Positions 10,369 to 22,843 are shown, counted from the stretch's first letter. The stretch: DNA of 64,000 nt from Cercis canadensis (GCA_003255065.1 QAOA01005205.1:230098-294097); one strand, 5' to 3'. Numbers and translations: made by a program. The notes: generated by a model not told the origin, from the sequence alone.

Positions 10369-11745
10369 AGCTTCACAGCAACTCTGACAATTTCCCTTCC
10401 TATGTTCATTACTATCCTTAACAAAACAAATATTTACTTCAATTTGTCATTTCGTTTGTTATGCCTAGTTTAATTAAAGTAGTATTCATTATGCGAAGAT
10501 TTAGTGCAGAAGTTAAATTATCTAGTTGCATCAACTTATCTGAACAAAAAAATAAAAAAATCTCAAATAGCTCTTCATATAATGGAGAATATAAGAATGG
10601 CATTTTGCAAGGATCATTATGATCATTGTAAATTGTAGTACTTTAATTAATTTTTTTTTGGTTGCATAACGTGAAAGTTTAAATTCTACTATTAAAACCC
10701 TCATTACTAGATTACGCATGTAACTTATAATAGTTTGAATTGATATAAATCAAGTTCTCACTCCCTCAAAATTCTCGTCCCTTTGACATGGGTGAAAGCT
10801 AAATTTTTGTCATGTTTGTAATAACTAATCTTTAACATGGCACATTTGAGCTTATAGTTCTTCAAATCATATTAAAAAGATTTTTTTTTTCTAGTACTTT
10901 TGTCTACAACTTTAAATTTGAATATAAAACCTGTGATTCATAGTAACACAGGTGAAAGCTAACCTCTTTGTTTTCTACCAAATCAAAATTTAGATCACGG
11001 TTTTTAGGAGTCACTTCTGGGGAAAAGAGTTGAGGACGATTTGAAGACGATTAAGTTCCACAAAACTAAAGCACATGTTACTATATTCAAGAAAGATGAT
11101 ACAATTCATTTAGACATGGGATTTCACAATTTAGGCGTAATAATTAGAGTCTGAAGGAAAAATTCTAGAAATGTTTACTCTTCATCATTGAAATGCTATA
11201 TATACAGCCTAAGGTTGTTGACGTTCTGAGTGAGAGCCGTAATTTACATGGATCCATCTGGTAATATAGCAAGCTAAGAGTACTATATTTCATAAATAAA
11301 CTTTATCATATGCTCACATTCTAATCATTAAATTACTTTTCTCTTTGCAATACGGGTTGGCTCAGTTAGTCAAAAGGTTCCAGCTTAAGCCTCTGCGCTT
11401 TCTAGGCGCCGAGTTCAAACCCCCTTGCGATAAAAAATACCGCTTGGCGCCCAGGGGCTAATTGATTAGCCTCCTCTATGGGCCAAAAAGATGCCGTGGT
11501 GGTAATCCTCTGGGTGGGCTTCTATCTGCCCTCTCGTGGTATCCTAAGTATGTCACTGACGTCTTGCTCAATAGTATTAGAGTAATCTATCGTTACTACC
11601 ATTTTTGCTTACCAAAAAAAAATTACTCTTCTCTTTCATGAACTCATATATTTAGATGATCTAAAACAAAAATGAAGGAGAAAAAAAAAAAAAAAAGACC
11701 TATTTGTTTGCCCAAGGTTTCAGGAGTGGCTTTAATTCATTTGAA
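10368..11745. repeat. Diverged duplicated block, copy 2 (pair of 4847-6235)
   Basis: Aligns with 4847-6235 over most of its length. It lacks the 184-base insertion seen there and instead contains the SINE at 11347-11620. The two blocks bracket the PPR pseudogene, suggesting a local tandem duplication. Confidence 0.75.
11347..11620 (+). mobile_element. tRNA-derived SINE with target-site duplication
   Basis: Begins GCAATACGGGTTGGCTCAGT. An A-box-like TGGCTCAGTTAG lies at 11358-11369 and a perfect B-box core GTTCAAACC at 11413-11421. The body is about 200 bases and ends in ACCAAAAAAA. It is flanked by 16-base direct repeats AATTACTTTTCTCTTT (11331-11346) and AATTACTCTTCTCTTT (11621-11636), one mismatch. 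The paralogous block has an empty site at about 6109-6124, which confirms the boundaries. It is not a functional tRNA gene because no cloverleaf continues past the B box. Confidence 0.85.
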
Positions 11746-12970
11746 AAAGGATTTCTTCTAGCTTTAATAGTTTATGCTCCCAAATATTTTAATAAGGCAA
11801 TCAGATTACACGTACATCTTGTTCTATTTAGTTGATACATCACAAGCTACTAAACACCAAAAAAAAAAAANAAAAAGGAAGAAAGAAAGAAAGAAAGAGA
11901 TTAATCAAAATTAATTATAAACTTTTAGTATTTAGGATTTAGTTCAACAAACATATCTTATTCACCAGTCATTTGTCTTTATTGTTTGATTTACTCTTGA
12001 TGTCAATCTCTGAACTTAGAATTGCTAAGAATAACAATTAAGAAATCAGAAAATTCAATGTCCACTTTAGAACAATGAAACTTATGCACAATCACAACCA
12101 TGAATTGGTCTCATAATCAGTGAGAAATTTTTATTTATGTTATACATCACAAATTCAGCCATATATTGATTAAAGCAAATACTGTGATAGTATTCCACAT
12201 CAGGTATTTTTCAGCAGTGCCTCATAATCTTTGTCATAAGTATTTGTTCATACCAGGTTTCTTTTTCTTTGGTTTTTGAAAACATTTGTTTGACTGGTTC
12301 AAAATTCTAGAGGAAATACTTGTCACAATATTTCATCTGATTACTCAACTCAAAGTCTTCCTTTAGGAAGAATTGTAATTTCAAACAGAGAAAAGATGAA
12401 AGAATAAGATTTGCATTTCCATAATTATAGTGACCTGCATATTCTGCTCTCAGACATGCTAAGCAAGTTTTCATTGTGATATGCAATGTTGCCTTTTCAC
12501 TGCTGGGGCCAATGACTTCCTTTTTTCTTTTTTCCCCCCTTTCGTTTTCCTGCATTTACTTCAAAATTCTCATATAATTCGTTAGAGTTGGCAAAGCATC
12601 TGTATTGCAGCTGAAAGTCAGCAAGAAGTAGATTCTTATAAAAATATTCACCTGAATATACTAGTTTTTTTTGGTATCTTTGGCTACAATTTTAGATTCG
12701 AACATATATACCTTAAGCCATAAGGACAATCTCAGTACTTTTCGGCCACAGACCATTTGGTCAATATACTAGTATTTATTGAACTAATAACAAAGTTTTA
12801 AACCAAACAAATATTACAAATTAAGTATACATTTTGGAATGCTTCAAGTTCAAGACACAAACAATCCCATAATTCCTAGTCCAATAGGTATATATATCTT
12901 GATTGAAAAGCTTATTTAGTTCACTGAATGACATGAACATGCTAAACCACTTTCATCTACATTGTGTAAC
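11746..12970. other. Intergenic, with a short GAAA microsatellite
   Basis: A-rich/GAAA low-complexity DNA lies at about 11857-11902 with a single N at 11871. The remainder is AT-rich and includes the presumed 3' flank of the oxygenase pseudogene that ends at 12971. No gene is seen. Confidence 0.5.
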
Positions 12971-14605
12971 TCAAACCCTGAAATGCAGCAGAGCAGAAGT
13001 TCCATCCGTGTGCCTTTTGCATTATAGAAGGCTACATAATCTGCAGCTGTGGTTTCCCTGTACTTGGGAGGATTGTCTTCTGACAGAAATTCCTTAATTG
13101 GTCCATAGAACTTGGTGGACATGAAACTTGCATTGAAAAAACTTGCAATAGATATTCTTGGACCTACAAGATTTGCTAGTACTCTATGTTCAGCACTCTT
13201 GAATATGTCATTTGTTATAAGCTGGAATTTAAGAAAAATGTCAATTAGCTCCATTGTTAAGTGCCATTTCAAAATAGGTCTCAAAATGCTACAAATGCAT
13301 TTCCTTTTACATATGGTACATTTTTCAATTATTTCCCTTGAAATAATTATAAATGAATATGTGAACAAATATATGAACAATTCTAATTGAGTATTTGTAG
13401 CTGAGTAGTATTGAGATCGCCCTCAGGATTTGTGGGTTCCGAGTTCAAACCCAAAGCCACAGCCAAAAGTACCAAAAAAGAGATAGTACGATGAACTTAC
13501 CTGCAGAAGATCCCCAATGTTTACAACTAGAGTTCCATGCATGGGAGGTACATCAACCCCACTGATTCTCATGAAAAACTTGAAGGCCACCTATATGGTC
13601 TTGCAAAAGTATTGTGATGAAGCTAATATATGTGTGTGGGCTAGTGCCAATAGTTAATTCTGGTTCAGGGCATTCTAGAAGAAGAAGCCCTTCAGCACAA
13701 TCCATCTCTTTAAGGTGAAGGGGATTAAGGCCAAGAGCCTCTGCTAGTAACTCAAACAAAGTACAAGCCAATGTCATTACTTTCTCCTAGTATTCAATCA
13801 CAATTTCTCTGCAAGTTCATTATCCACAACTCATCAATCATACCAAAATTTCACTTTAGACGGTTTAAAAGTGAATTTAGAAATGACCATCATCAAGAGC
13901 AAAACTATGAGTTCACTAGAAATGTAATCATATAAGAGTTCAAATATCCATGCTACATCATGAATCATGATCAAAGCAAAACTATGCTAATAAAGGAAGT
14001 TAATGAATTGTTAACAAGTCCTAACATGTCCGAGGGTTAATACCAACAAAATTATTACCACACACCTACAGACTGCTGGTATTTCTTCTGGTTTAGGTGG
14101 ATGAGGAGCCATGTAACATCCAAGTGTATCCCTCCAATCCACAGCCACATCTTTGTACAAACTATAATTGGAAATATATAACTTTCTTGCTAGGATCACG
14201 GGTGTAAAACTCTTTCCTAACCTCCACATCTTGTTCATGAAATCTACAAGCTCCATCAATCATGTCATCCAAAACATGAGTTGGAATTCCATGGTTTATT
14301 ACCTGAAAGAAGCCCCCATTTTCACATGGATTTCTAACTTTTCCCACAACTTCAGTTCTCAGAATAGGCTCACTAAGGATTCCTTTGAGATCAATGATGG
14401 GGATACTGAACTTTGAGTCACTAGCTGTGGCTGATCTCTCATTTAGATTAAATTGTCCACAGTGAAAAATTCGTGGAACTTTTGTGACACCATCTTCTAT
14501 GAGCCCTTTGACACTAGCCTTTGAATCATCAAATGCTTTAAGCTCACTTTTCCTGTCATAAGTGGAAACAGGTTCTGCCTTCAATTCACCGGTGGTTGTG
14601 GCCAT
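12971..14605 (-). pseudogene. 2OG-Fe(II) oxygenase, ACC-oxidase-homolog type (copy A)
   Basis: Three exons: 14605-14066, 13808-13501 and 13221-12971. Exon 1 has the DIOX_N domain (FSIPIIDLKG, GGFFQVINHGIP). Exon 2 has the start of the 2OG-Fe(II) fold. Exon 3 has the distal His (AEHRVLAN) and the 2-oxoglutarate RxS (GPRISIASFF). Lesions are many: a frameshift after KKVIY in exon 1, an in-frame TAG near the start of exon 2, a short deletion before CPEPE, the iron-binding HxD reading HTY, an extra G after NQWG, and a frameshift near the C-terminus. Splice sites are still good. The group includes tomato E8 and GSL-OH-like enzymes and is distinct from true ACC oxidase. This copy cannot make an active enzyme. 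Confidence 0.85.
13390..13480 (+). mobile_element. SINE-like tRNA-derived fragment in an oxygenase intron
   Basis: An A-box-like TAGCTGAGTAGT lies near 13398-13409 and the B-box core GTTCAAACC near 13443-13451, followed by ACCAAAAAAG. It lies in intron 2 of oxygenase copy A. The B-box part resembles the GTGTTTCAAACCCAAAGTCG segment in the introns near 29830 and 32157. Confidence 0.5.
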
Positions 14606-15425
14606 CTTTTTTACAAACTAGCTTCGCTATAAATTTCTCAAAAGAATGCTTTATTTATAGGCATGAAGGGTGGGGCATGTGAATCCTTTGTTTATAGTGT
14701 TCCATATTGTAACTGAACTTAGATGCAAAAGCACCCTGTTTCTTTCCCATAAATTTCTGCATATAGGATTATTGAAATAAAGTCCAACAAATGCATAGAA
14801 TTTTGAACAAAATAAATAAAGTCAAAAAACTTTGATTAAGAAAGGGAGGAACAATTATGTCATTTCCTCTATCTTCTGCTACTTTTGCTCTCAGACATTT
14901 GGCACATAAAAAGTGAAAGGAATGCTTTATTTAAGGTGGTGACTTGTATGGCCAACACTAAGCAACTACCAATCCTTTTCTAAGAGAGATAGAAGACAAA
15001 TTAAATGCAATAATGTTATGATTTTCCTCAATTTTTTTTTTAATGATGCCATTTGGCCATGATTTTTTTTGAAAAAAAACTTGCAGGAGTAAGACTTGAC
15101 TCTGTGTGGTTTGAATAGTCAATGTCTAGTTAAACATATCCACATAACTCAACCATGACTTGGTCTCATAATTAGTCACAAACTGATAAATCACAGTAGA
15201 AGAAGATTTTATTTATGTCACTTACACATCACTAGTTCAACCACCTATTGGTTAAATTTAATATCATCACAGTTTTCCTATTAAAAGAAAAGCCACAGAT
15301 CCCATCAGGTCTTTCTCAGAAGTGTTTTAAAATCTTTCTATAAGTATTTGTTCACTTCAGGTTTCTTTTTTTCTCTGAAAACATTTATTGGACTGCTTCG
15401 CAAATTCTACAGGAAATACTTGTCA
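14606..15425. other. Upstream region of oxygenase copy A, up to assembly gap
   Basis: AT-rich. Part of it (around 15110-15425) resembles 12080-12330 in order and wording (anti-parallel copies of a tail seen before the oxygenases), suggesting that intergenic DNA was duplicated with the genes. No additional gene is seen. Confidence 0.45.
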
Positions 15426-15623
15426 NNNNNNNNNNNNNNNNNNNNNNNNNNNNNNNNNNNNNNNNNNNNNNNNNNNNNNNNNNNNNNNNNNNNNNNNNNN
15501 NNNNNNNNNNNNNNNNNNNNNNNNNNNNNNNNNNNNNNNNNNNNNNNNNNNNNNNNNNNNNNNNNNNNNNNNNNNNNNNNNNNNNNNNNNNNNNNNNNNN
15601 NNNNNNNNNNNNNNNNNNNNNNN
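15426..15623. other. Assembly gap (198 N)
   Basis: Run of N. All open frames crossing it are artefacts. Confidence 1.
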
Positions 15624-17590
15624 GACCCAACCCGACTTGGCCATAAACAATTTTTAGGTCGGCTCAGCCTAGCCCAAATTTAATCAGGCTGACATATAGT
15701 TAGCCCAGTCCAACCCTATGGTGGGCTCTTAGGCCAACGGGTCAGCCCAACCCTAATGTAAAAATTTATTTTTAATTTTTTTTGTGTTAAAATGAAAGTA
15801 TATAGACATGTAAAAATATATAATAATCTTATATATTATCTCTTTAATTTTCTTTCATTTAATATAATAGATTACATAATGAAAAGATAATATTTTTTAT
15901 ATAAAAATATCTCTATTTTGTAAGGAATATAAAATTTAATCATATTTGTGACTTCTAAACCTTTTATGATTCCAATATCTTATAGTAGATTTTTCATGAC
16001 GAAGATTTTTGTCCCAATGAATATCAAGTGAAGTCTAACATGGTCTAAGTATCTTTCTTAATGAATTGAACTTTTTTAATTTTAGGAATCCTTCTTTAAA
16101 GATGTGGTGACCAACCTTTCTTATGGCAATTTCACTGAAATAATGCATTTGGACAAATTATTTACACAAATGGGGCACATTTAAAACTATTTACATAAAA
16201 TGGACACTTTAATTTATTTTTTATTAATATCTGAATCAGAATGAAACACGCTTTTATTGGTGTAAAACGTGTATTAAGATATCACATTTTTCCTAAAACC
16301 ATTTACGCTTTTCTCCTAAAGTAATTACGCTTTGAGCAAATGAACATTCAGTTTTTGAAAAAAAAAAAAAAGGAGAACATGCTTTATACAAAGGGGAATA
16401 CGGTTTGACTTCTTTGGTAAACACGCATTGGGTAAAAGCGTGTTCCACTGATGCGTGTTCACCAAAGAAGCCAAACACGTGTTCCCTTAAATGGCCAAAG
16501 TGTGACCTTCTTTACATGCCAAAAGAATTTTTTTATGTTTTACTTCTTAGCTGAGACCATCCAAACCACACAGGCACCTATCTTTTTAACGTGCCAAAAG
16601 AATTTTTTTTAAAAGAAAAAACTTATTCTTCTTCAATCAGATTCAGATGTTGCTGTGGGGTGGTGCTGGAAAAGAAGTCGTTGACTCAATTTTATATTAT
16701 CAATACCCACTTTGAAGACCCTATACGTTTGTTTTCTAGTGAAATTTAAGATAACCCGAGACATGATTATTAATCGGTACAAGAAGAATCCAAAGCTTCA
16801 AGTGATCAAGCGGGAGCTTTCTCTAATTGGAAGGAAACGTCTTGGACTCAGCTATGTGCTAAGAAAGAAACGGGCAACAAAGAAGAGATCACGCTTTGGC
16901 CATTTAAGGGAACACGTGTTTGGTTTATTTGGTGAACGCGTATTGGATAAAAGCATGTTCCAGTGTTTGGCTTATTTAGTGAACACGCATTGGGTAAAAG
17001 CGTGTTCCATTGGAACATGGAATACGCTTTTATCCAATGCATGTTCACCAAATAAGCCAAACCATATTCCCCTTTGTATAACGCGTGTTCTCCTTTTTTT
17101 TTTTTTTTTCAAAAACCGAATGTTCACTTGCTCAAAGCGTGATTACTTTAGGAGAAAGACGTGATTTATTTGACAAAGCATAAATAGTTTTAGGAAAAGT
17201 GTGATCTCTTAATACACGTTTTACACCAATAAAAACATGTTTTATTTTGATTCAGATATTAATAAAAAAATTAAAAGTGTCTATTTTACGTAAATAGTTT
17301 CAAATGTGCTTCATTTGTGTAAATAGTTTGTTCAAATACATTATTTAGGTGAAATTGCCCTTTCTTACAATAGTTACATAAATAATACTGCTTACATAAT
17401 TTTTATATTTTAATTGGAAGAATTATACAAGTAACTTTTATCTTAATTTTACAAAAAATAAAAATCAAATAAAATCGGGCCGAGCCAAAATCGGCGTAAT
17501 TTTTTTTGGGTTATTATTTTCACAGCTCAGCCCAACCCTAACACTAGATTATATGAGCTAGCTCATCAACCCAGACCCATTTTATCACCT
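15624..17590. mobile_element. hAT-like non-autonomous element (outer part of a nest), left end in the gap
   Basis: The left part reads GACCCAACCCGACTTGGCCA with many GGGTC/GACCC words. The right part (about 17475-17590) holds the inverted counterpart, ending CCCATTTTATCACCTCTAG. Such CAGAGGTG-type ends are common in plant hAT miniature elements. A MULE-type element (16125-17359) is inserted in the middle. The left terminus is lost in the N run, so ends and target duplication cannot be checked. Confidence 0.45.
16125..17359. mobile_element. MULE-like foldback element with 9-bp TSD
   Basis: Long terminal inverted repeats of several hundred bases begin GGCAATTTCAC (16125) and end GTGAAATTGCC (17359). 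Near-matching 9-base target duplications flank it: CTTTCTTAT (16116-16124) and CTTTCTTAC (17360-17368). The arms carry repeated ACGC/GCGTGTTCC words. Open frames such as 16712-17164 are by-products of the inverted repeat, not genes. The internal part, about 16500-16890, is not recognised. TIR style and TSD length indicate Mutator-like mobilisation. Confidence 0.8.
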
Positions 17591-17767
17591 CTAGTTATAC
17601 CTACTCTTAGCAAACACCACAATTAATATAACTCAACTCATTAATATTAACCACCCAAAATCACACTATCTCACATTAGGAAAATTCAAATATGACAAGA
17701 AATTTAAGCAAGTATGTTCTGATATAGAGTAGTATGAAACTATGAATTTAACTAGTGTGTCGCATAT

Positions 17768-19916
17768 TCAGAGCTTGAAGAATGATAGTGAAGAGGTGCC
17801 ATCAAGTCCTTTGTCATAGTTTTGTGCCAAATACTCTTTCAAAGTGACGTCCTTATAGATTGAGGGGTTTTCCTTGGATAACAATGCCTTGATGGGCCCA
17901 TAAACTTTAGATGGAGTAGTCTCGTCCGTTGGATCTTGCCTTCCGAAAAAGCATGCCACTGAAATTTTTCGGCCTCCGTTCTTTGCTATAACTCTGTGAT
18001 TTACACCAAAAAACCTGTCATTCGTGATGGGCTTGCAAAAAAAAAATCGAGAGAATAGATAAATCAATGGCTTATCCCTATATTTAACTAATGGAGAGTA
18101 TTTTTTTTTTTTTTTGTAAGTATGACTATCAAAAGTTTATGTGTTCGCTCTCTTCCTCTCTTTCTTGTTCTACTTTTCTCTCTCTTTTCAGGGCTGTTTT
18201 AGCTATCCGTGCAACGCACGCAACTAATTAGATTTAATCCACATCAACAAATGCACACAGACAAAATTTTGATATCATGTAAATTCTTTCTATGTTCTGA
18301 AGGGGATACATTTGTAGTTTAACAATTGATATTTTATTGTAGAAGTATCAAGTTCAAATCTTATTAAAAACTTATGTAAATTTTTTTTTAAAAGAGATAA
18401 ACTACCTCTTATTGTGTAGCTCGAGTATACTAAATTTTTTTTTTTTGGTGACTCAAATTTTTACACCTCTATACTTAAATGTGCATACATGATATCTGAC
18501 CTTTTGATTTTGCTAAAGATGTTTAGCTAATTACTTATGTTATTGAGCTTCTTATTTATGAATTTTGTTTATGAAACTTGACACTAGTATATGAATTTTA
18601 AAACGATTTTTTTGGTTACATAACCAAATAAAATTTCAAATACTTAATCTCTTACAAACTATCCAAACAATAACTACACTAATAATCTTAGAACGAAATT
18701 TTATAAAAATAAATTATGTTCCATGAATTATAAGCTAGGTTTTTTCTTTTTTGAAAAAAAACAGCCCTAGGGAATAGTTGATGCCATCTATACAAAAAGG
18801 TATCCAATGTTTACAACTATAGCACCATGCATGGGATCAACATCAACCCATTGATTCTGGTGGAGAACCTGAAGACCACCCACTTGATCTTGTCACAGAA
18901 TGGTGAGGAAATTACTATCAGTGTGCTTGTTAATACCCATAGTTGATTCTGGTTCAGGACATGGTGGGTTGTAATGACCCAGAAGGACAAGATCCTCAGC
19001 ACAACCCATGCCTATCAGGTGTTTGGGAAAAAGCCCAAGAGCCTCTGATAGTATCTCAAACAAGGTACACCCCAATTTCTTTACTTGCTTTGTATATTCA
19101 ATCACAGTGTCTCTGCAAATTATTCAACCCATTAAGCAGAAAATAGACAGCCTCAGAGATTCTGATATTAAATTATAGCCACCTTGATAAGTAACTGCAA
19201 AACTATTAAATCAGAAGTAACCCATATTAAAATACAAAGCTAGCATTACATGTTTCTAATTGCTACAAAAACTCCAAATCATACATCATAATCTAAGAGA
19301 TGCTACCCTTGTAGGCTATATTTTTAAGTATGATTTCAGAACGATACTCAAATTGGTCAAACCACACAAACCTGCAGATTGCCTGCAATGCTTCTGGCGT
19401 AGGAGGATGAGGAGACATAAAATATCCAAATATATCAACCCAATTGGCAAATGGGTCTTTGTAAAGACTATAATTTGAGAGATAAATCACTTTTTTACTA
19501 AGATCCCGGGTGTAAAACTCTTTCTTGACCTCAGTTTCTTGTTCATGAAACCTACGAATCCCATTGATCATCTCATCCAAGATATCGTCTGGAATTCCAT
19601 GATTGATAACTTGAAAGACACCCCATTTCTGGCAGGCATCTCGAGCTCCGTCAATGACCTCATTGCGTAAACTTGAATTGGTATGCATGCCTTTAAGGTC
19701 TATGATGAGGGGGATATTGAACTTGGAGTTACTTGTTGAATGCTCACTGATGTTAAGCTGCCTAGAATAAAACATGTGGGGGATCTTTGTCACCCCTGCA
19801 TCTACTAGTCCTTTGACACCAGCTTTTGAATCATCAAATGCTTTCAATTCACTGTTTCGGTCATAAATGGACTCACCTCTTGTTGCCTGAATATCATCTG
19901 AGCTTGTAGCCACCAT
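17768..19916 (-). pseudogene. 2OG-Fe(II) oxygenase, ACC-oxidase-homolog type (copy B)
   Basis: Exon 1 19916-19372 is fully open (MVATSSDDIQATRGESIYDR onwards) and ends at a CAG|GT donor after QAIC. Exon 2 (19112 to about 18800) carries the intact iron motif (INKHTDSNF), but TGA follows FLTIL. Its 3' end, normally GDLLQ with a donor, is replaced by unrelated bases near 18800. Exon 3 18031-17768 is open, with the distal His in [18 protein letters not shown] for 2-oxoglutarate, and stop at 17768-17770. This is the least decayed of copies A-C, but the stop and lost donor make an intact product unlikely. Intron 2 is about 770 bases with T-rich tracts. Confidence 0.8.
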
Positions 19917-21071
19917 CTTTGAGGACTAGAAAACTAGAAGATGTGCAACAAAGTTATGAGAACAATGATATGGTTGTGAGGTTAAGACAGAATTTATGTG
20001 GCAGCAAGTACCATTTTCTGTAAGTAGGACAAAACTTGAGAACTAATATCTTATGAGTGACTTTGATCTTATTGGTTAGTGTTTGATAGCATATTTTATG
20101 ATTTTAGAGTCAAGAAATGAGCAATTGTAGTAATATGGCAAGGAAAGGCCATGCTTCTTCCTCTTTGGTACCTCTAGAGCTAACTGAACTGGTAAGGGTG
20201 ACAACTTCAAACTTTCATTAAGTTGATGTGTGCTCTTTAATTATATAATAAACAACGTCCTTTTTGTACTTGTAATTGCCTGAGTTAGGGTGAGAGGTGA
20301 TGTAGGTCGGTGCATAGTGAGATCGGAGGTCGGTTTAGATACCTACACAGTGAGACACATGAACTGAGGTCGGGTTTGGGAAGTAATGTTGAGTATTTAA
20401 AAAGTGTGCATACATGTGAAAGCCTCAATGGATAAGTTGGGCCTGTGGAGTATTCGGTATAAATAGTACTTGGTGCCAATTGTTTTCTGTTGATTACTAA
20501 GAAATCTTTTGGGGCAGCTGCAGCTGCAGCTGAAGGACATAAACTTCCTTAATAGATATCAGCTTGATAACATAAATTATCAGAACTGTCGGCTATCTAT
20601 TAAAAACAGTTCATTTTGTAAGTTTCTAAAACTGAGATTTGAATAAAATTACATTATATATCACATAAGAAAATATTTCTTAAAGAAAAACAATATTGTT
20701 TCTTGGGGGATTAATCACTATAACTTAATCAATCGTAATAGAGCGAAAATTCTTCTTTGAATCCCACTTTTCTCAGTGTTCATGCGTCTGGACTTTCACA
20801 ATAGTGAAAGTGTATTCTGTCCTTTCATATATTGATAATGGTTACTCAGAAACACAGCAGAAGGAGGGATATATGAACTTAGCACTGCCACATGTAAAGA
20901 AATATTTTGTTACATGACAGCATGAAAATTTGACCATTGACCTCCAGCAAAAAACTACCTAAGCCCCTCGACAACAGACCTTGCCTAGTGGCTTCATGAA
21001 GTTATTAATTATAATGCAAACTTCATGATAATGAAGAGTTCATGAAATCTAGTTTTTTCTTCAGTTCACAA
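19917..21071. other. Intergenic between oxygenase copies B and C
   Basis: AT-rich. A short GCAGCT repeat lies at 20515-20533, and a promoter-like GGTATAAATAG near 20456-20466 might be an old LTR or a stray TATA box. No coding sequence is recognised. Confidence 0.4.
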
Positions 21072-22816
21072 TCACAACCTAAAGTGCTGCAAGGAAGAGT
21101 TCCCATCAAATGCCTTTTCATAATAATGCTTCAATTCATTTGTAGTGGTATCCCTATAGATTGGTGGGTTTTCTTCTGATGACAGTTCCTTAATTGGACC
21201 ATAAGCCTTCAATTTACCCTCAGAGGTCTAATCATAATGTAGAAAGAAGCTTGCTACAGAAATTCTGGGGCCTATATGCCTTGATAAGACCCTGTGGTTA
21301 ACACTGATGAACCTGTTGTTTGTTATAAGCTGCACAAAAGAAGGCAAGAACAAGGAAATTAATATATATATCTATATATATATATATAATCCAATATATT
21401 TTTCACCTCTTTTAACCTTAATTTATCAATCCACAGAAACTCTTTAAATAAGATTATGCCAGAAATTGTATTTTGGCTGAGATTAAACATTTTTAGTCAT
21501 TGCCATAAAATCTTAGTTACAAAAGAAGGCAGATAAACCAAATTTTGAAGATTGAATTTAACATCAATCATGACACTCTTGCTTGTTATTGCAAATGTGC
21601 AATTCATGACTATATCCTATATCCGTATTAAGAAATGTCAGGATTCTTTTCTGCATGAAACCTCTTGGCAATGTTTTTGTTTCACTGAGAAAGGTTACTG
21701 ATAAAATTACTGTTAAGTAAGAGAAAAGAAATGCATAAAAGGAAAGATTAGAAAGTAACTCCACAGCTTTTCCTATAAACAGGTAAAACACAGCTGTGAG
21801 CAATCTGCAGACGTGGTTTCCCTTTAGGTTTATAACAGTTGAAGCACTTATGTGTAGATAGAAAGTAATGCTGATAAAATAGTTGATTGTGAATCATTCA
21901 CATTCCCATGAAGGCAAAATGTACTACTCATGCTTAGTGGTAAATCATAGTTCAGTTTTAATCAAAATCCATTTTGATCCATCTATTTTCAATAACTTAC
22001 CTGCAGAAGATCTGAAATGTTCACCACGAGAGCTCCATGCATCGGAGGAACATCGATCCGTTTATCCTCATGAAGAACTTGAAGACCCCCTCTCTGGTCT
22101 TGCAGAAGTATTGTGAAGAAACCATTATCAGTATGCTTGGAAGTTCCCATGGTTAATTAAGGTTCAGGACATGCTGGATAATAGTGACCCAAAATAAGAA
22201 GCCTTTCACAACATTCCAATTCTTTAAGGTAGGAAGGTTTAAGGCCAAGAGCCTCTGACAATAACTCAAAAATTGTACCACCAATGTCTTTACTTTCTCT
22301 GAATACTCAATCACAATGTCTCTGCAAGTAAATAATCAGTTCATGAAGGATTCAAATGCAAGATTGGCCTTGACTAAATGCCATGTCAAAGAATATGAAC
22401 TGTAACAAAATAGCGTAACTGCTGCTTAGAATGGTTATTTTGCTATAACAAGTTATAATACTTATAGACAAGGCCTAGCAAGCACTGTAATTTTCTCATT
22501 CCGGCAGAAAAGATATAAAATAAGTACCAATACCCATGAGAAACCATCTAAGATTGTACAAGTACAACACAATCTCCTCACTTTCTCTGAATATTCAGTA
22601 GCAATGTCTCTGTACACAATCAAATTCATAAAGGCCTAGCACTGTAAATTTCTCATTACTGCTACAAACAAACACAATACGTGGGATCTTTGTCAACCCA
22701 GAATCTGAGAGACCTTTAACACCAGCTTTTGATTCATCAAAAGCTCTAATTTCAGCTTTCCTGTCATAAGTGGAATCAGTAACTGCATCAAACTCATTCG
22801 TGCTTGTGATCACCAT
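21072..22816 (-). pseudogene. 2OG-Fe(II) oxygenase, ACC-oxidase-homolog type (copy C)
   Basis: Exon 3 (21329-21072) encodes [20 protein letters not shown] and GPRISVASFF but has an in-frame stop after FFLHYD. Exon 2 (22321-22011) has a 1-base loss after KTL and a stop in place of Glu in CPEPE, though the iron-binding HTD (SKHTDNGF) remains. Exon 1 (22816 to about 22675) is cut after TKIPRI and runs into intron-like DNA. A second short copy of the beginning of exon 2 (22609-22569) lies just downstream, so two decayed copies may have been fused. Non-functional. Confidence 0.8.
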
Positions 22817-22843
22817 GTTGGGAAACTAGCACGGAACCAACTG

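Noticed and set aside
11347-11430. tRNA gene suggested by A-box and B-box
   Set aside because: No cloverleaf can be closed after the B box, and the 274-base body with tail and target duplications identifies a SINE.
15348-15683. Open frames through the N run
   Set aside because: They consist of N and have no meaning; the same holds for frames at 27931-28431.
16712-17164. 150-residue plus-strand frame
   Set aside because: It lies in the arms of the MULE foldback, and its repeated residues are translations of the inverted repeat.
20280-20520. Possible LTR with TATA box (GGTATAAATAG)
   Set aside because: No paired terminus, target duplication or second copy could be found in the window.
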